The translations under genes and the position numbers were made by a program. Shown one piece after another: positions 61,955 through 64,000 of a DNA stretch of 64,000 nt. The stretch spans positions 61,320,897 through 61,384,896 of the forward strand of contig CM073591.1 of the NCBI GenBank assembly GCA_037074705.1. Direction: 5' to 3'. Under the pieces are notes generated by a model. The model did not search any database and was not told where the DNA came from. It saw nothing but the letters and a program-made list of their open reading frames with translations. This DNA comes from Zhengitettix transpicula. Taxonomy: Eukaryota > Arthropoda > Insecta > Orthoptera > Tetrigidae. The number at the start of each line of letters is the position of its first letter. Position 1 is the first letter of the stretch.

Positions 61955-62400
61955 ATACTAGAAATAAATAAAAAATTTACTACAAATGCTAAAAAAAGAG
62001 TATTAAATTTTACCTTATTGACCGTTACGTTGTGGCGACTATTGCTCTAACTTCGTGAATCAAATAATGAGTCAAACCGAACGTCAAATTGAAAACAACA
62101 AACCGCACTGTCTGCACTTATCTGAATTAAGCCGAGACGTAATGACAATGATCGAACACCACCGAGTAAATCTAACTCGGTACATTCCCTAATTTAGTTT
62201 ACTCTGCATGCATATAATGTGTTTTTTTATGTCTTTTTTATTTCTTTATATTCACCATAATACTTAATAAATAATGATATTTTTATAGTACATTTAAAAT
62301 AATAAATGCAGATATTTTCTAAAAAGCGGGACACTTAAAAATCGGAGGGACGCGGGACTGTCCACCAAAAAGCAGGACTGTCCCGCCAAAATCAGTTTTT

Positions 62401-63445
62401 TGGTCAATATAACTATTTTTAATACGGAATTTAATAATTTGATCAATATTTAACATGGTATTATATGTATATTCAATTAAATGCAAGCAACTACTTTTGT
62501 TAAGTCACGATGCATTATAAAAGGAATTATTTCATTTTTCCAATAACAATGAGGAATTTATTATTACAACTAGCATGGCCTTTTACGAAAGAATACATAA
62601 GCGACTAACCGCCTATGGTATAAGCCGGCTGCCTACAAACTTTAATTGCTTATATCTCTGTAATTAAGAGTATGCACCCTAAAATTCGTTCTAATGAGGT
62701 TTTAGAATCTAATATCTGAAAATGACAAAAAAAGTTAAAAAAAATTATTTTACAACATTCGCAAACAAGCCATTTCCTTGTCCATTAACGAACGTTTCCC
62801 AGAGTTCGCTATCCGTCAAACATTCAAGTATATAATTAACAAGAAAGTTAGCCAATTAAGGCAAAGTAAGTGATAATATAAATACCACACAACGTTTCTT
62901 CTTACTTGTTTTCAATCAGACTACAATTTTTCCATTAAGTGTATAATTAAATCAGTTGTTCGCGTGTTCCGTTGTCCCACCAAATTGTATACAAAATGTA
63001 GGTAGGAAGAGAAATGCGATAAGTTTCCAGGCCTCAGAAATTTCTGTTCTGAATTATAAACTCAAAAAATACCTGAGACAATATTTTTATTTATTAATAT
63101 AAAATTCTGAACTGGAGAAATATAAATGATCAAACACAATTATAATTAAATTTCAGTTGAAATCCCAGATACAATTATTAGTTTTGGTTTGTGTTGGTCG
63201 AGTGTTCCTATGTCTGTTTTTATGTAGGAACGCCACATTTTTCTGACGTAAAACGAGGACATAACAGATGAAATAGTTACCGGATTGGTAGGGGGTATGA
63301 ATATTTGAAAAAAATAAGGAAAAGTAAAATAAATTTTTCTTAACAAACTTATTTTTATTGACTGGTTCTGGCGGATGCTACAGCATAATCTTGTGTTTTT
63401 TTGCACCAATTTTTTTTTGATAAATTAGCTACCTTCATATTTTTT
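62401..63445. other. Unassigned DNA with a deleted fold-back copy
   Basis: 62838-62935 is a shortened copy of the M fold-back family (AACAAGAAAGTTAGCC, GTGATAATATAAATACCACACAACG, then straight to TCAATCAGACTACAATTTTT). The rest, including the frame 63146-63409, is unrecognised. Confidence 0.4.
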
Positions 63446-63449
63446 TTAC

Positions 63450-63600
63450 AAGTTCATGGAATACATTACAACAATACTCATTGCTGCCAAGCAACGATTT
63501 CATTGTCTTTGTCATTCTTCCACTTCCCTGCGCCACCATTTTTTATCAATGATAAAACTCTTTCCACAGCAGCTGAACTTCAAGGTAAATCAAAAATAAA
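63450..63600 (-). pseudogene. Second hAT transposase C-terminal fragment
   Basis: Minus strand reads SSAAVERVLSLIKNGGAGKW then NEIVAWQQ, the hAT dimerisation motif (SS.A.ERVFS) in a copy unlike the 60-kb one. A further minus frame upstream, MLDLFLKSDKLKSEGE (63830-63783), may or may not belong to it. Stops follow on both sides. Confidence 0.6.
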
Positions 63601-64000
63601 CCCTGTCAATTTCAACTATTTGTGTCAGATGAATGGGTCAATAACATTTACACATTCTTAGTTCTTACACACAAAAATTTGGGTTCATACAGTTAATTTA
63701 TAAATTTTGGTGTAAAATCGTTAGATTTAAAACTAAAATCGAGTACAACTTTTTGGCAGGTCACTTCGTTTTCAATTACTATTTCGCCTTCGCTTTTTAA
63801 TTTGTCACTTTTAAGAAACAAATCCAACATTTTTGATTTTTCAGCGTGTTATTTTGATAGAAAACGCCTTTCGGAATTGAATTGCTTCTCATGTGTTCCC
63901 CTTTCGTTTATGCTGGACGAAAACTCCGATCGGCAAACATTTAAATTTCTCATCTGATCCAGCAACTAACGAAATAAAAGGGTTCTATCAAAGATTGAAG

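Larger units (their letters stand above)
58416..62400 (-). mobile_element. hAT-superfamily transposon, decayed and interrupted by an LTR element
   Basis: Coding remnant at 60093-61954 (minus). Candidate termini: AAGTGACCACATTTTC...GCGGGACAAATGGG at 58419-58460 and, in reverse, GGCGGGACAGTCC...GGGACGCG at 62330-62395. LTR copy I (58490-59964) sits between the left terminus and the coding part. Terminus assignment is by resemblance only and no 8-bp duplication was found. Confidence 0.5.

Overview
This window looks like nuclear DNA from an insect, most likely a large, repeat-rich, AT-rich genome. Two spliced protein-coding genes have good arthropod orthologues, introns follow GT-AG, and almost everything else is degraded transposable-element sequence inserted into (AT)n tracts. 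I cannot name the species from sequence alone.

Genes. Only two host genes can be supported. A DNAJC9-type J-protein gene lies on the minus strand (ATG at 43792, stop at 33280; five coding exons, 261 codons). An hnRNP A/B-type RNA-binding protein gene (Hrb87F/Hrb98DE-like) lies on the plus strand (ATG at 46256, stop at 48461; six coding exons, 325 codons), with a long 3' UTR that probably runs to a poly(A) signal at 49813. The two are divergent, with about 2.5 kb between their start codons. The 46-64 kb side holds the hnRNP gene and then gene-poor DNA. The 1-33 kb side has no recognisable host gene.

Mobile DNA. The dominant family is an LTR-type element with ends TGTAAT...ATTACA, present at least nine times: 47-1020, 1991-3025, 15642-16414, 16457-17581, 17588-18633, 24053-24925, 26721-27613, about 35191-36251, and 58490-59964. 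Nearly all copies sit in ATATAT. Five have the same odd form: one LTR, a primer-binding-site-like block, then a stub of about 30-90 bp that again ends in ATTACA. A second group is short fold-back elements carrying hammerhead-ribozyme-like cores (13422-13574, 29402-29518, 33727-33875, 31899-32215, 56018-56715, and a family with copies near 11.5, 13.05, 21.3, 23.3, 53.0 and 62.9 kb). Two of these have 14-bp target-site duplications. Others are three non-autonomous Helitrons (10918-11531, 23678-26036 split by an LTR element, and 40260-41550 minus), a nearly intact mariner (30107-31395), a 1.1-kb element with about 130-bp inverted repeats (27698-28818), two hAT remnants (58.4-62.4 kb and 63.4-63.6 kb), a Gypsy-type integrase remnant (36.25-38.3 kb), three dead non-LTR reverse-transcriptase fragments, a LINE-tail/SINE family (three copies, one with a perfect 15-bp duplication), and tRNA-like SINE pieces.

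Layout. 1-3 kb: two LTR copies. 3-15.5 kb: mostly unannotatable AT-rich DNA with the 6.7-kb retroposon, a Helitron nested in a fold-back element at 10.9-11.8 kb, and GC-richer patches. 15.5-18.6 kb: three LTR-type insertions back to back. 20-27.6 kb: mixed retroposon, fold-back, Helitron and LTR copies. 27.7-31.4 kb: long-TIR element and mariner. 33.3-43.8 kb: DNAJC9, its introns swollen by LTR, Gypsy, Helitron and LINE remnants. 46.2-49.8 kb: hnRNP gene. 50-64 kb: LINE, fold-back, LTR and hAT remnants. The most interesting signals are the recurrent LTR-PBS-stub structure and the hammerhead-like fold-back retroelements.
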